A stretch of DNA of 8,070 nucleotides from Saprospiraceae bacterium. Lineage in GTDB: Bacteria > Bacteroidota > Bacteroidia > Chitinophagales > Saprospiraceae. Of this stretch, positions 1 through 5,834 are shown piece after piece. Under the pieces are notes generated by a model. The model searched no databases. It had not been told where the DNA came from and saw only the letters and a program-made list of their open reading frames with translations. The stretch lies in the NCBI GenBank assembly GCA_015494245.1, contig WGBN01000097.1, positions 1 through 8,070 of the forward strand, read 5' to 3'. Positions within the stretch are counted from its first letter, which is position 1. Each line of letters starts with the position of its first letter. A program made the position numbers and the translations under genes.

Positions 1-804
1 AACCTGCGCTCGCTGCGCACCCGCTTTTACCTGCGCCGCCCTGCCGGGACTTTCCCAAAACTCAATCTCCGCAAGTGGCTGCTGGTCCGCTTTAAATGGA
101 ATACCCTGCCGCCCATCCATCTCGTACAGCGCTACATGCAGGCCGGACGCCAACTCGGCCTCCGCTACGACGGCAAAGGACTGGAGCATTTTATCCCCGA
201 AGAAGAGGAAGTGCGCATAGAAGATTTTTTGCGCCTTTCGGCAAATGCTCAAGGACCCCTTTCGCCTGCCTCCCGCCAAGGGAGGGCAAATGCTCCCCTC
301 ATTGCCGTAGCCATAGGCGGCACCTATGCCACCAAACGCCTGCCACCGGAGAAACTCACCGAGCTTTGTGCCCGCCTCCCCGGGCAAATTCTACTGCTCG
401 GAGGGCCGGAGGACAGGGCTGTGGGAGAGCAAATTGCACAAAAAGACCACATCATCAACCTCTGTGGCCGCCTGAGCATGCAGCAATCGGCCTCCGTGCT
501 GGCGCAGTCGGATTTGGTGCTGGCTCACGATACCGGCATGATGCACATTGCCGCCGCCCTCAAAAAGCCAATCATCTCCATCTGGGGCAATACCGTGCCC
601 GATTTTGGGATGTATCCGCTTTTTCCCGACGACATGCCGGCCTTTGAGTTGCGGGCAGAAGTGCAGGGGCTGTCTTGCCGGCCCTGTTCCAAGCTCGGCT
701 TTGACATTTGCCCGAAAGGGCACTTCCGATGTATGCAGGAGCAGGATTTGGACAAAATTTTACGCCTGACAAGTGACTTTTTGTCTGAAAATAGGCATTT
801 GTGA
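1..804 (+). CDS. Glycosyltransferase family 9 (heptosyltransferase-like), 5'-truncated
   Basis: The frame is open from the first base, so the N-terminal part lies outside the window; 267 residues are visible. GT9 enzymes transfer a sugar, often a heptose, from a nucleotide donor onto lipopolysaccharide or another surface glycan at the cytoplasmic face of the inner membrane. The visible part covers the end of the N-terminal domain (NLRSLRTRF near the start) and the whole C-terminal Rossmann-like domain. Family signatures are AIGGTYATKRLP (from about residue 102), LLGGPEDRAVG, NLCGRLSMQQSASVLAQSDL, HDTGMMHIAAAL (H176, D177, G179, H182) and the cysteine-rich tail CRPCSKLGFDICPKGHFRCM. An internal ATG at 136 is not the start, because recognisable GT9 sequence continues upstream of it. 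One oddity is a 15-residue in-frame insertion at about residues 81-98, described separately. The exact sugar substrate cannot be told from sequence. No clear terminator follows the stop. Confidence 0.9.
   Translation, partial: NLRSLRTRFYLRRPAGTFPKLNLRKWLLVRFKWNTLPPIHLVQRYMQAGRQLGLRYDGKGLEHFIPEEEEVRIEDFLRLSANAQGPLSPASRQGRANAPLIAVAIGGTYATKRLPPEKLTELCARLPGQILLLGGPEDRAVGEQIAQKDHIINLCGRLSMQQSASVLAQSDLVLAHDTGMMHIAAALKKPIISIWGNTVPDFGMYPLFPDDMPAFELRAEVQGLSCRPCSKLGFDICPKGHFRCMQEQDLDKILRLTSDFLSENRHL
240..295 (+). repeat. In-frame 45-bp palindromic insertion with 11-bp direct repeats
   Basis: The 11-mer GGCAAATGCTC occurs at 240-250 and again at 285-295, exactly 45 bp (15 codons) apart. Between the copies lies an inverted repeat: CCTCCC (269-274) pairs with GGGAGG (280-285) around a 5-nt loop, with a further TG/CA pairing after one bulged G. 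In the protein this appears as ANA...ANA separated by a Pro/Ser/Arg/Gln-rich linker. Removing one repeat unit gives a smooth LRLSANAPLIAVAIGGT join at the expected domain boundary. The arrangement resembles a small palindromic element inserted with a target duplication, or a slippage duplication. No other copy was seen in the window. Confidence 0.55.
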
Positions 805-834
805 TACTTGGGTGCAAAAAAATAGGCGTGGCAT

Positions 835-865
835 TTTGTGTACTCAGAAGAAAGCCTTTACTTTG
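835..865 (+). promoter_or_regulatory. Putative Bacteroidota promoter for the first porP/sprF gene
   Basis: TTTG at 835-838 is followed, after a 19-nt spacer, by TTACTTTG at 858-865. The Bacteroidota primary sigma factor consensus is TTTG about 19-21 nt upstream of TAnnTTTG, so this differs at one position of the -7 box. Transcription would start near 872, giving a leader of roughly 65 nt before the ATG at 936. It lies in the only gap between the GT9 gene and the PorP/SprF gene. The rest of the gap is AT-rich and shows no other clear element. Confidence 0.5.
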
Positions 866-935
866 GCAGTGATTCGGAAACAAAGGTAGAAAGGCCTTAT
901 TTTTCGGTATTGAATGAGGTAAAAATCGTTTTTAT

Positions 936-2000
936 ATGAAGAGCCTGAAAGCACTACTCCTTTTTTGTTCGTTCGCCCTTTTGGTGCCTTTGAAAGGGCA
1001 GGACATCCACTTTTCGATGTTCGATATGGCCCCGCTTTCGCTAAACCCCGCCTATACGGGCGCTTTTTACGGCACCTATCGCGTAGGAGGTGTCTATCGC
1101 GACCAATGGGCCAGTTTCCTGCCCGGGCAATTTACTACGCCCTCATTCTATCTCGATGCGCCGGTACTCACCGTGCGCAAAAACGACTGGATAGGCGTGG
1201 GCGGCATGGTCTATCAGGATCAGGCCGGCACAGGCAAACTGCTAACCGGCACCTATCAACTCTCTGCAGCTTACCACCTGGCACTCGACAAAAAAGCAGA
1301 CAACGTACTGACGCTGGGCGTTCAGGGCGGGCAGTTGTTTAGAAAATTTAGCAATAAAGGAGGTGGGTTTGGCGGTGAATACTACCTCGGTGAACTGATT
1401 CCCGAAAACCTGGGAGGAGAAGGAAATTCAACTATCCAAGATGATGTTACCCGTCTCTGGGAAAAGAACAAGAACCCGAGCGAAAATTTCTTTGACGTCC
1501 AGGCCGGCCTGCTCTTCAAATCCCGCATCAACAAGACTACGGATTTGACCCTCGGATTTGCAGCCCTGCACCTGACACGCGGAAAGGGCTATGGCCTGGT
1601 GGGGAACTCGGAAAACGCACGCCAAAACATGCGCTTCAACGTACACGGCCAGATGAATATGGCCCTGACCAATAAATGGACCCTTACGCCTCAGTTCCTC
1701 TACACCCGCATGGGGCCGGCTTCCGAAGCCGCCCTGCAGGCTTGGGGCACTTACGCCTGGGACCCGCAAAGAGACATCAACTTTCGCACCGGACTGGGCT
1801 ATCGCTTCGGAGATGCAGCCGAAGTACTGGTAGGAGTGGACTACAAGGATCTGCGCGTGGGCGTGAGCTATGACGTGAACGTCTCTTCCCTCAAAGACGC
1901 CACGAAATTTCGCGGCGGCTTTGAGATCGCCTTGATGTACATCGGTAAGATTTACAAAAAGCCGAAGGTGAAACCCGTGATTATTTGTCCGAAGTTCTGA
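936..2000 (+). CDS. PorP/SprF family type IX secretion system membrane protein (copy 1)
   Basis: The product has 354 residues. It starts at ATG 936 with a signal peptide (MKSLKALLLFCSFALLVPLKG, likely cleaved before Q22). The mature N terminus carries the family hallmark QDIHFSMFDMAPLSLNPAYTG (N37-P38-A39), followed by YRDQW (residues 54-58). The remainder is alternating aromatic/glycine-rich strands typical of an outer-membrane beta-barrel, and it ends in PVIICPKF, a C terminus common in this family. PorP/SprF proteins are outer-membrane parts of the T9SS. PorP works with the PorK/N/E ring and trans-envelope parts, and SprF is needed for export of the adhesin SprB. Here a strong terminator follows directly and a PorE-like gene comes next, which suggests a role in envelope and secretion machinery. 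Whether it is a core PorP or an accessory paralogue cannot be decided from this window. Confidence 0.93.
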   Translation: MKSLKALLLFCSFALLVPLKGQDIHFSMFDMAPLSLNPAYTGAFYGTYRVGGVYRDQWASFLPGQFTTPSFYLDAPVLTVRKNDWIGVGGMVYQDQAGTGKLLTGTYQLSAAYHLALDKKADNVLTLGVQGGQLFRKFSNKGGGFGGEYYLGELIPENLGGEGNSTIQDDVTRLWEKNKNPSENFFDVQAGLLFKSRINKTTDLTLGFAALHLTRGKGYGLVGNSENARQNMRFNVHGQMNMALTNKWTLTPQFLYTRMGPASEAALQAWGTYAWDPQRDINFRTGLGYRFGDAAEVLVGVDYKDLRVGVSYDVNVSSLKDATKFRGGFEIALMYIGKIYKKPKVKPVIICPKF

Positions 2001-2008
2001 TTTTTGCT

Positions 2009-2047
2009 TTGCGCCAAAGTCCCTCCGGTTTTTGGCGCAAGCCGTTT
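2009..2047 (+). terminator. Intrinsic-type terminator after porP/sprF copy 1
   Basis: A perfect 10-bp inverted repeat, TTGCGCCAAA (2009-2018) and TTTGGCGCAA (2031-2040), encloses a 12-nt loop. A T5 tract (2045-2049) follows four bases later. The hairpin starts 8 bases after the upstream stop codon and lies 45 bp before the ATG of the OmpA-family gene. It may end transcription of the porP/sprF gene or partly attenuate readthrough into the next gene, since no convincing promoter is visible between the hairpin and that ATG. Confidence 0.75.
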
Positions 2048-2084
2048 TTGTACTCCATTGATTGAAAACACTAACAGCTATACA

Positions 2085-4250
2085 ATGCGAACCTCTCTAT
2101 TGACCTTTGCCCTTTTTCTTTGCACTGTTGTGGCATTGCAGGCTCAGCCTCTCAACAAGGCCACCTATGCCGCCATGATCAAAACGGCTGAAGAACAGTT
2201 GGCAAACAACGACTATTACAATGCCATTGATTGGTATGAAAAAGCCTATGAAGAGCGCAGCGATCCGGATTTGGCCATTACCATTGCTACGCTCCACTAC
2301 AACCTGCGCAACTACCGCAGGGCAGAGAGCTGGTTTCGTCGTGCTTTGCGAAAAGACAAAAAGGGCGAGTATGCAGAATACCGCTTCATGTATGCCCGCT
2401 GCATGAAAATGAATGAGAAATACGACGAGGCCATAGAAGAGTTCCAAAAATATCTGGAAACGGCTACCGACGAAAAAATGCGCGAACTGGCCGAAAACGA
2501 AATTGCCGGCGCTGAGTTTGCCAAAATAGCCCCCGAACCCGAAGACCTGACCATCTCCAATGCAGGGCGCAAAATCAACAGCAAATACTCTGAATACAGC
2601 CCCACATTCAGCCCCGATGGCACCGAAATGTACTACGCCACGCTGAAGCGAGATGAACTGCTCGTCATAGATGCAGACAAAGGAGATAAGGAAGAATACT
2701 ACACCCGCATCTACGTAGCCAAACGCACAGATGAAGGCTGGAGTGAGCCCCAGCCCCTCGGGCAAAACATCAATCGCCCGGGCTACCACGTGAGCAATTG
2801 TGCCCTTTCTCCCGATGGCCGCCGCATGTTCTTTAACCGCCTTTTGCTCAAAGGCAATGAGGTGGCTGAAGCCAAACTCTTCATGTCTGAGAAAAGCGGC
2901 TCCGGCTGGGGTGCAGCCAAAGAAATGGAAAGCCTCAATGGCGATTACATCGCCAAGCAGCCCGCAGTAGGCGAGCTGTTCGGAAAAGAAGTACTCTTCT
3001 TCTCTTCCAACATGGATGGAGGCGAAGGCGGTTTTGACCTCTACTACGCCACCTACAAAGGCAATGGCGTCTATGGAGACCCCGTCAATCTCGGCCCCAA
3101 GATCAATACGCCGGGCAATGAAGAAACGCCCTTCTTCCTCGATGGCATCCTCTATTTCAGCTCCGACGGCCACCCCACCATGGGCGGCTTTGACATCTTC
3201 AGGGCAGAGTGGAATGGCGCTACCTGGAGCGAGCCTTCCAACATGGGCAAAGGCTATAACACCAGCTTAGACGATCACTATTTCTCCCTTGCGGGAAATG
3301 GATTCCAGGGTGCCCTGACGTCCAACCGCACCGGCGTGCGCTCGGTCTTTGCCCGCACCTGCTGCGATGACATCTATAACGTAACCCTGAAACTCATCGA
3401 AGCCAACCTGCTCGCGCTGGCTCTGGATGCCGAAACAGATGAACCTCTGGATAGCGTTACCGTAGAACTGGTAAACCTGACCGGCGAAAAGCCAAAAGTC
3501 GTAGCACGCCAGACGCATGTCAAGACAGACCCCTTTGCCTTCCCCCTTGAGCTCGACCAAACGTACATGATCATTGCCAATCGCGCGGCTTACGATCCGG
3601 ATACGCTGGAGTTTAACACCCTGGGCTTGCTGGATTCCAAAACCTTTGAACTGAAACTCAAGCTCAATCCGGAACCGGTTTACATTACGCTGACCAAGGA
3701 AACGCCCATTGTGCTCGAAAACATCTACTACGATTTCGACGACGACAAAATCCTTCCCGATGCCGAACAGGATTTGCAATTGGTCTTCGAGCTGATGAAC
3801 GAATATCCCGACATGGTCATCGAGCTGTCGTCCCATACCGACAACCGCGGTACCGAGGCCTACAACCGCGACCTTTCGCAACGCCGGGCCGAATCTGCCC
3901 GCCGCTGGCTGATCAACAAGGGAATTGCCCGCCGCCGCATCGAAGCGGTCGGCTATGGCGAAAGCGTACCTTTTACCGTTACGGCTAAAATCGCCGCCGA
4001 ATATCCCTTCCTCAAAGAAGGCGATGTGCTGACAGAGGAGTTCATCAACAAGCTGGAAACGGAAGAGCAAAAAGAAATTGCTCACCAACTCAATCGCCGC
4101 ACGGAATTCAAAATTATTGAAGGGCCTTCCTCCATCCGCATCGAAGAGCGTCGCCTCATCCGCCGTGGTAAACACGAGGTGAAAGACCAGCCCGTAGAGA
4201 AAAAGAAAGAGGGCGTCAGAGAAGAAGACCCCAAGCAAAAAAAAAAGTAG
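2085..4250 (+). CDS. PorE-like TPR–PD40–OmpA family periplasmic/outer-membrane protein
   Basis: The product has 721 residues. ATG 2085 is chosen because it begins a clean signal peptide (MRTSLLTFALFLCTVVALQA, cleavage before Q21); a longer frame from TTG 2004 would run through the terminator hairpin. Domains in order are TPR repeats (about 22-145), a PD40/WD40-like beta-propeller (about 165-430; blade motifs YSPTFSPDG, CALSPDGRRMFF, LFFSSNMDGGEGGFDLYYA, LYFSSDGHPTMGGFDIF), a carboxypeptidase regulatory-like beta-sandwich (about 440-530; ALDAETDEPLDSVTVEL) and an OmpA C-terminal peptidoglycan-binding domain (about 545-680; YYDFDDD, SHTDNRGTEAYN with D586, SQRRAESARRWL, GYGES, NRRTEF with R671/R672). 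A Lys/Glu-rich tail follows. This order matches PorE of the T9SS, which anchors the PorK/N/P complex to peptidoglycan. Unlike PorE, no lipobox is visible, so a soluble periplasmic form is inferred. The gene ends in an A10 run with a slippery heptamer before TAG. Confidence 0.9.
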   Translation: MRTSLLTFALFLCTVVALQAQPLNKATYAAMIKTAEEQLANNDYYNAIDWYEKAYEERSDPDLAITIATLHYNLRNYRRAESWFRRALRKDKKGEYAEYRFMYARCMKMNEKYDEAIEEFQKYLETATDEKMRELAENEIAGAEFAKIAPEPEDLTISNAGRKINSKYSEYSPTFSPDGTEMYYATLKRDELLVIDADKGDKEEYYTRIYVAKRTDEGWSEPQPLGQNINRPGYHVSNCALSPDGRRMFFNRLLLKGNEVAEAKLFMSEKSGSGWGAAKEMESLNGDYIAKQPAVGELFGKEVLFFSSNMDGGEGGFDLYYATYKGNGVYGDPVNLGPKINTPGNEETPFFLDGILYFSSDGHPTMGGFDIFRAEWNGATWSEPSNMGKGYNTSLDDHYFSLAGNGFQGALTSNRTGVRSVFARTCCDDIYNVTLKLIEANLLALALDAETDEPLDSVTVELVNLTGEKPKVVARQTHVKTDPFAFPLELDQTYMIIANRAAYDPDTLEFNTLGLLDSKTFELKLKLNPEPVYITLTKETPIVLENIYYDFDDDKILPDAEQDLQLVFELMNEYPDMVIELSSHTDNRGTEAYNRDLSQRRAESARRWLINKGIARRRIEAVGYGESVPFTVTAKIAAEYPFLKEGDVLTEEFINKLETEEQKEIAHQLNRRTEFKIIEGPSSIRIEERRLIRRGKHEVKDQPVEKKKEGVREEDPKQKKK

Positions 4251-4301
4251 CTGATTATGGTGAAGGACAGCCCGCCGGCATAGTGATCAGCGAGCTGTCC
4301 T
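4237..4301 (+). other. Candidate -1 frameshift / slippage site: A10 slippery run plus downstream hairpin
   Basis: A run of ten A (4237-4246) ends the OmpA-family gene. In its frame the codons read CAA AAA AAA AAG TAG, so 4241-4247 is the heptamer A AAA AAG, the classic bacterial -1 slippery sequence (as in dnaX). Slipping back one base gives AAA then GTA GCT GAT TAT GGT, and this frame stays open through the DUF1573 ORF to the TAA at 4658. The +1 frame stops at once (AGC TGA). A hairpin follows: AGGACAGC (4264-4271) pairs perfectly with GCTGTCCT (4294-4301), with three more base pairs inside a 1x1 mismatch. The 16-nt spacing from heptamer to hairpin is longer than usual for ribosomal frameshifting, so transcriptional slippage on A10, or a miscounted homopolymer, are alternatives. 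Confidence 0.45.
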
Positions 4302-4660
4302 CCTTACATGGTATGAAGGACCTGAGCGGTCTGCCCATCATGCACTTTGACCGGCGCAAGGTGGATTTTGGCAAGGTGAAAAAGGGTGAAAAACGCGAGC
4401 ACACTTTTCACTTTACCAACATAGGCGAAGGGCCTCTCACCATAGACATCATCTCGGCCTGTGATTGTACCACCGTAGAATATGAGCGGGGCAAGACCTG
4501 GCAGCCCGGAGAAAGCGGGGACATACACGTCATTTTTGACAGTTCCTCCAAAGACGAAGGTGAGACCATTACCATAGACATCATCCTGCGACAAACGGCA
4601 GGTAAGGAGCAATACCCCATTATTGAAAGTTTGCAGTACACTTTTGAGCTGGAGAACTAA
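4283..4660 (+). CDS. DUF1573 domain protein, possibly the C-terminal part of a frameshift fusion
   Basis: Read alone, this is 125 residues from GTG 4283; ATG 4313 and ATG 4340 are alternative starts. Residues 19-100 match the DUF1573 pattern, an immunoglobulin-like (ASH/MSP-like) fold: IMHFDRRKVDFGKVKKGEKREHTFHFTNIG, then SACDCTTVEY (C60, C62), then WQPGESGDIHVIFDS. DUF1573 proteins of Bacteroidota are usually exported, but this ORF shows no signal peptide or lipobox. Its GTG sits in the loop of a hairpin (4264-4301) and no well-placed ribosome binding site is seen. The same frame is open upstream into the A10 run of the OmpA-family gene, so translation by -1 slippage would make a single exported protein of about 858 residues. 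The function of the domain is unknown. The domain call is firm; the start is not. Confidence 0.75.
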   Translation: MISELSSLHGMKDLSGLPIMHFDRRKVDFGKVKKGEKREHTFHFTNIGEGPLTIDIISACDCTTVEYERGKTWQPGESGDIHVIFDSSSKDEGETITIDIILRQTAGKEQYPIIESLQYTFELEN

Positions 4661-4680
4661 AAAAAAGGATTTTTTTTTCG
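4659..4680 (+). terminator. Possible A-tract/T-tract terminator after the DUF1573 ORF
   Basis: The stop codon TAA runs into A8 (4659-4666), then GGA, then T9 (4670-4678), forming an A/T inverted repeat that ends in a T run. A second T-rich tract follows at 4686-4692. The stem has no G-C pairs and almost no loop, so it is a weak candidate. Transcription ending near here is plausible because a promoter-like motif lies about 110 bp downstream. Confidence 0.25.
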
Positions 4681-4770
4681 CTCGATTTTTTTAAGGAAAC
4701 GGCGCCTAAGCCTTTCGGTGCGGCTCAATTTTCAGCCTCGTTGAATTTTTTAAAACGCCGAACGGTGCAT

Positions 4771-4787
4771 GGGAATTTTAAATTCCC
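4771..4787 (+). promoter_or_regulatory. Perfect 17-bp palindrome abutting the -7 box: operator candidate
   Basis: GGGAATTT (4771-4778), a single T, then AAATTCCC (4780-4787) form a perfect 8-bp inverted repeat with a 1-bp centre. It ends at the base before the TAACTTTG promoter box and fills most of the -33/-7 spacer. A dimeric regulator bound here would block or reposition RNA polymerase. It is too compact to form a useful RNA hairpin and would lie upstream of the transcript. The regulator is unknown. Confidence 0.4.
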
Positions 4788-4795
4788 TAACTTTG
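4788..4795 (+). promoter_or_regulatory. Bacteroidota -7 promoter box for porP/sprF copy 2
   Basis: TAACTTTG matches the Bacteroidota -7 consensus TAnnTTTG at every defined position. Transcription would begin at about 4800-4803, leaving a leader of under 20 nt before the ATG at 4819. No TTTG is present at the expected -33 position (around 4765), so the promoter may need an activator. Its position argues against any start codon upstream of 4819. Confidence 0.6.
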
Positions 4796-4818
4796 TTGCC
4801 GAAAAAACTGGATATCCC

Positions 4819-5769
4819 ATGAACAGATTACGACTCTTCGTACTGGCATCCCTATTGGCCATCACCGGTGTGAAAGCACAGCAGCTTTCCCTTTTCACAC
4901 AGTATCGCGAGCAGGCGGAGGTGCTCAACCCCGCAGCACTGAGTACGGCCTATCTCGCCTATGAGCAAAATGTATCTTTTCTGGCTTCCTACCGCAAACA
5001 GTGGGTGGACCTCAAAAACGGCCCTGTAACGCAGGTCATCAGTGGTTCTTACCTCTACGATGGCAGTGGCGTCAGCCTGATGGCCGGCGGCCATTTGGTC
5101 AATGATGTAACCGGCCCCACCGCCTTTACAGGGCTGTATGGCCGTCTTGGCGGAGTTATCTCCGGCGACCCCTACTTCGGGGGTATCGCTCTGGCCATCA
5201 GCGGTGGCGCTGTGCAGTACCGCCTGAAAGGCAGCGAAATTCGCCTGCGCGAATCGGGCGATGTACTCGAAAACAAAAGTTACAGCCAACTCTATCCCGA
5301 TGTAGGCGTTGGCCTTTATGCCTATCAACGCATTACGGCCGGCCGTGAAGATGTAGTCATTTACGGAGGAATCTCCGTGCCGCAAATCATTGGTCTGGAC
5401 CTCTCTTTTAAATCCGACAACGGAGCTTTTGACATCAAGCGCACCCAACACTATTATGCCATGTTCGGCCTGTACAAATTCTTCAGCAACGACGGCTTTG
5501 TAGAGCCTTCCGTTTGGTTTAAATACACACCCGGTGCTCCGGTCAACATAGACCTCAACCTCAAACTGCAACTGGCTCCCAACTTCTATGTCGGAGCAGG
5601 AGGCTCTACGGCCAAAGCCATTCACCTGGAAACGGGCTTTGTGCTCGGAGGCCTGGGCTATGACAATACCTTCCGCGTAGGGTATGGCTTTGATTATTCC
5701 TTTACCTCCTTTGGCCCCTATACGGGCACTACGCATGAAATCAACATCTCTTATTCCTTTGAACACTAA
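4819..5769 (+). CDS. PorP/SprF family type IX secretion system membrane protein (copy 2)
   Basis: The product has 316 residues. ATG 4819 is preferred over an in-frame TTG at 4741 because it opens with a signal peptide (MNRLRLFVLASLLAITGVKA, cleavage before Q21) and follows the TAACTTTG box at short distance. Family marks are QLSLFTQYREQAEVLNPAAL (N37-P38-A39, the same register as copy 1) and YRKQW (58-62). The rest is repeated amphipathic beta-strands such as SLMAGGHLVNDVTGPT, YVGAGGS and YGFDYSF, ending in HEINISYSFEH as expected for an outer-membrane barrel. Only 59-65 bp separate it from the large secreted repeat protein downstream, with no terminator seen, so the two are probably co-transcribed. 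SprF-type proteins are typically paired with a T9SS-exported adhesin, which makes this copy a likely dedicated export or anchoring partner for that neighbour. It diverges strongly from copy 1, so this is not a recent duplication. Confidence 0.92.
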   Translation: MNRLRLFVLASLLAITGVKAQQLSLFTQYREQAEVLNPAALSTAYLAYEQNVSFLASYRKQWVDLKNGPVTQVISGSYLYDGSGVSLMAGGHLVNDVTGPTAFTGLYGRLGGVISGDPYFGGIALAISGGAVQYRLKGSEIRLRESGDVLENKSYSQLYPDVGVGLYAYQRITAGREDVVIYGGISVPQIIGLDLSFKSDNGAFDIKRTQHYYAMFGLYKFFSNDGFVEPSVWFKYTPGAPVNIDLNLKLQLAPNFYVGAGGSTAKAIHLETGFVLGGLGYDNTFRVGYGFDYSFTSFGPYTGTTHEINISYSFEH

Positions 5770-5781
5770 AACCGAAGGAAA

Positions 5782-5832
5782 ATGATGTGGCCTTTGGCGA
5801 TTGTTCCCATGTCCCAAAACAAGATTAAATGA
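5782..5832 (+). CDS. Possible 16-residue leader ORF overlapping the adhesin start
   Basis: An ATG at 5782, preceded by GAAGGA (5774-5779), opens a 16-codon frame (MMWPLAIVPMSQNKIK). It stops at TGA 5830-5832, overlapping an in-frame ATG of the large repeat protein at 5829 in an ATGA junction. It could be a translationally coupled leader peptide, or a chance ORF in the short gap after the PorP/SprF gene. The purine-rich motif is only 2 bases from the ATG, and Bacteroidota rely little on such motifs, so support is weak. Confidence 0.15.
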   Translation: MMWPLAIVPMSQNKIK

Positions 5833-5834
5833 TC

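Noticed and set aside
788..827. Short direct repeat AAAATAGGC at 788-796 and 819-827 around the end of the GT9 gene
   Set aside because: Nine bases in an AT-rich stretch with no matching flanks or palindrome is within what chance gives.
2045..2079. Possible promoter before the OmpA-family gene (TTTTTG at 2045-2050 and TAACAGCT at 2072-2079)
   Set aside because: Only the TA of the -7 box matches, and the T run is better explained as the terminator tract; the predicted start would fall on the ATG.
2004..2084. Upstream extension of the OmpA-family gene from TTG 2004
   Set aside because: It would translate the terminator hairpin and bury the signal peptide 27 residues inside the protein. ATG 2085 gives a normal signal peptide.
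2097..4238. Long open frames on the minus strand opposite the OmpA-family gene (2097-3173 and 3267-4238)
   Set aside because: They mirror the codon structure of the + strand gene, give low-complexity hydrophobic translations with no recognisable domain, and overlap a gene with clear domains along its whole length.
4741..4818. Upstream extension of the second PorP/SprF gene from TTG 4741
   Set aside because: It would place the palindrome and the TAACTTTG promoter box inside the coding region and displace the signal peptide from the N terminus.
4852..5817. A 321-codon minus-strand frame opposite the second PorP/SprF gene
   Set aside because: It is antisense to a confidently identified outer-membrane protein, has no recognisable motif or signal peptide, and is best explained by codon bias.
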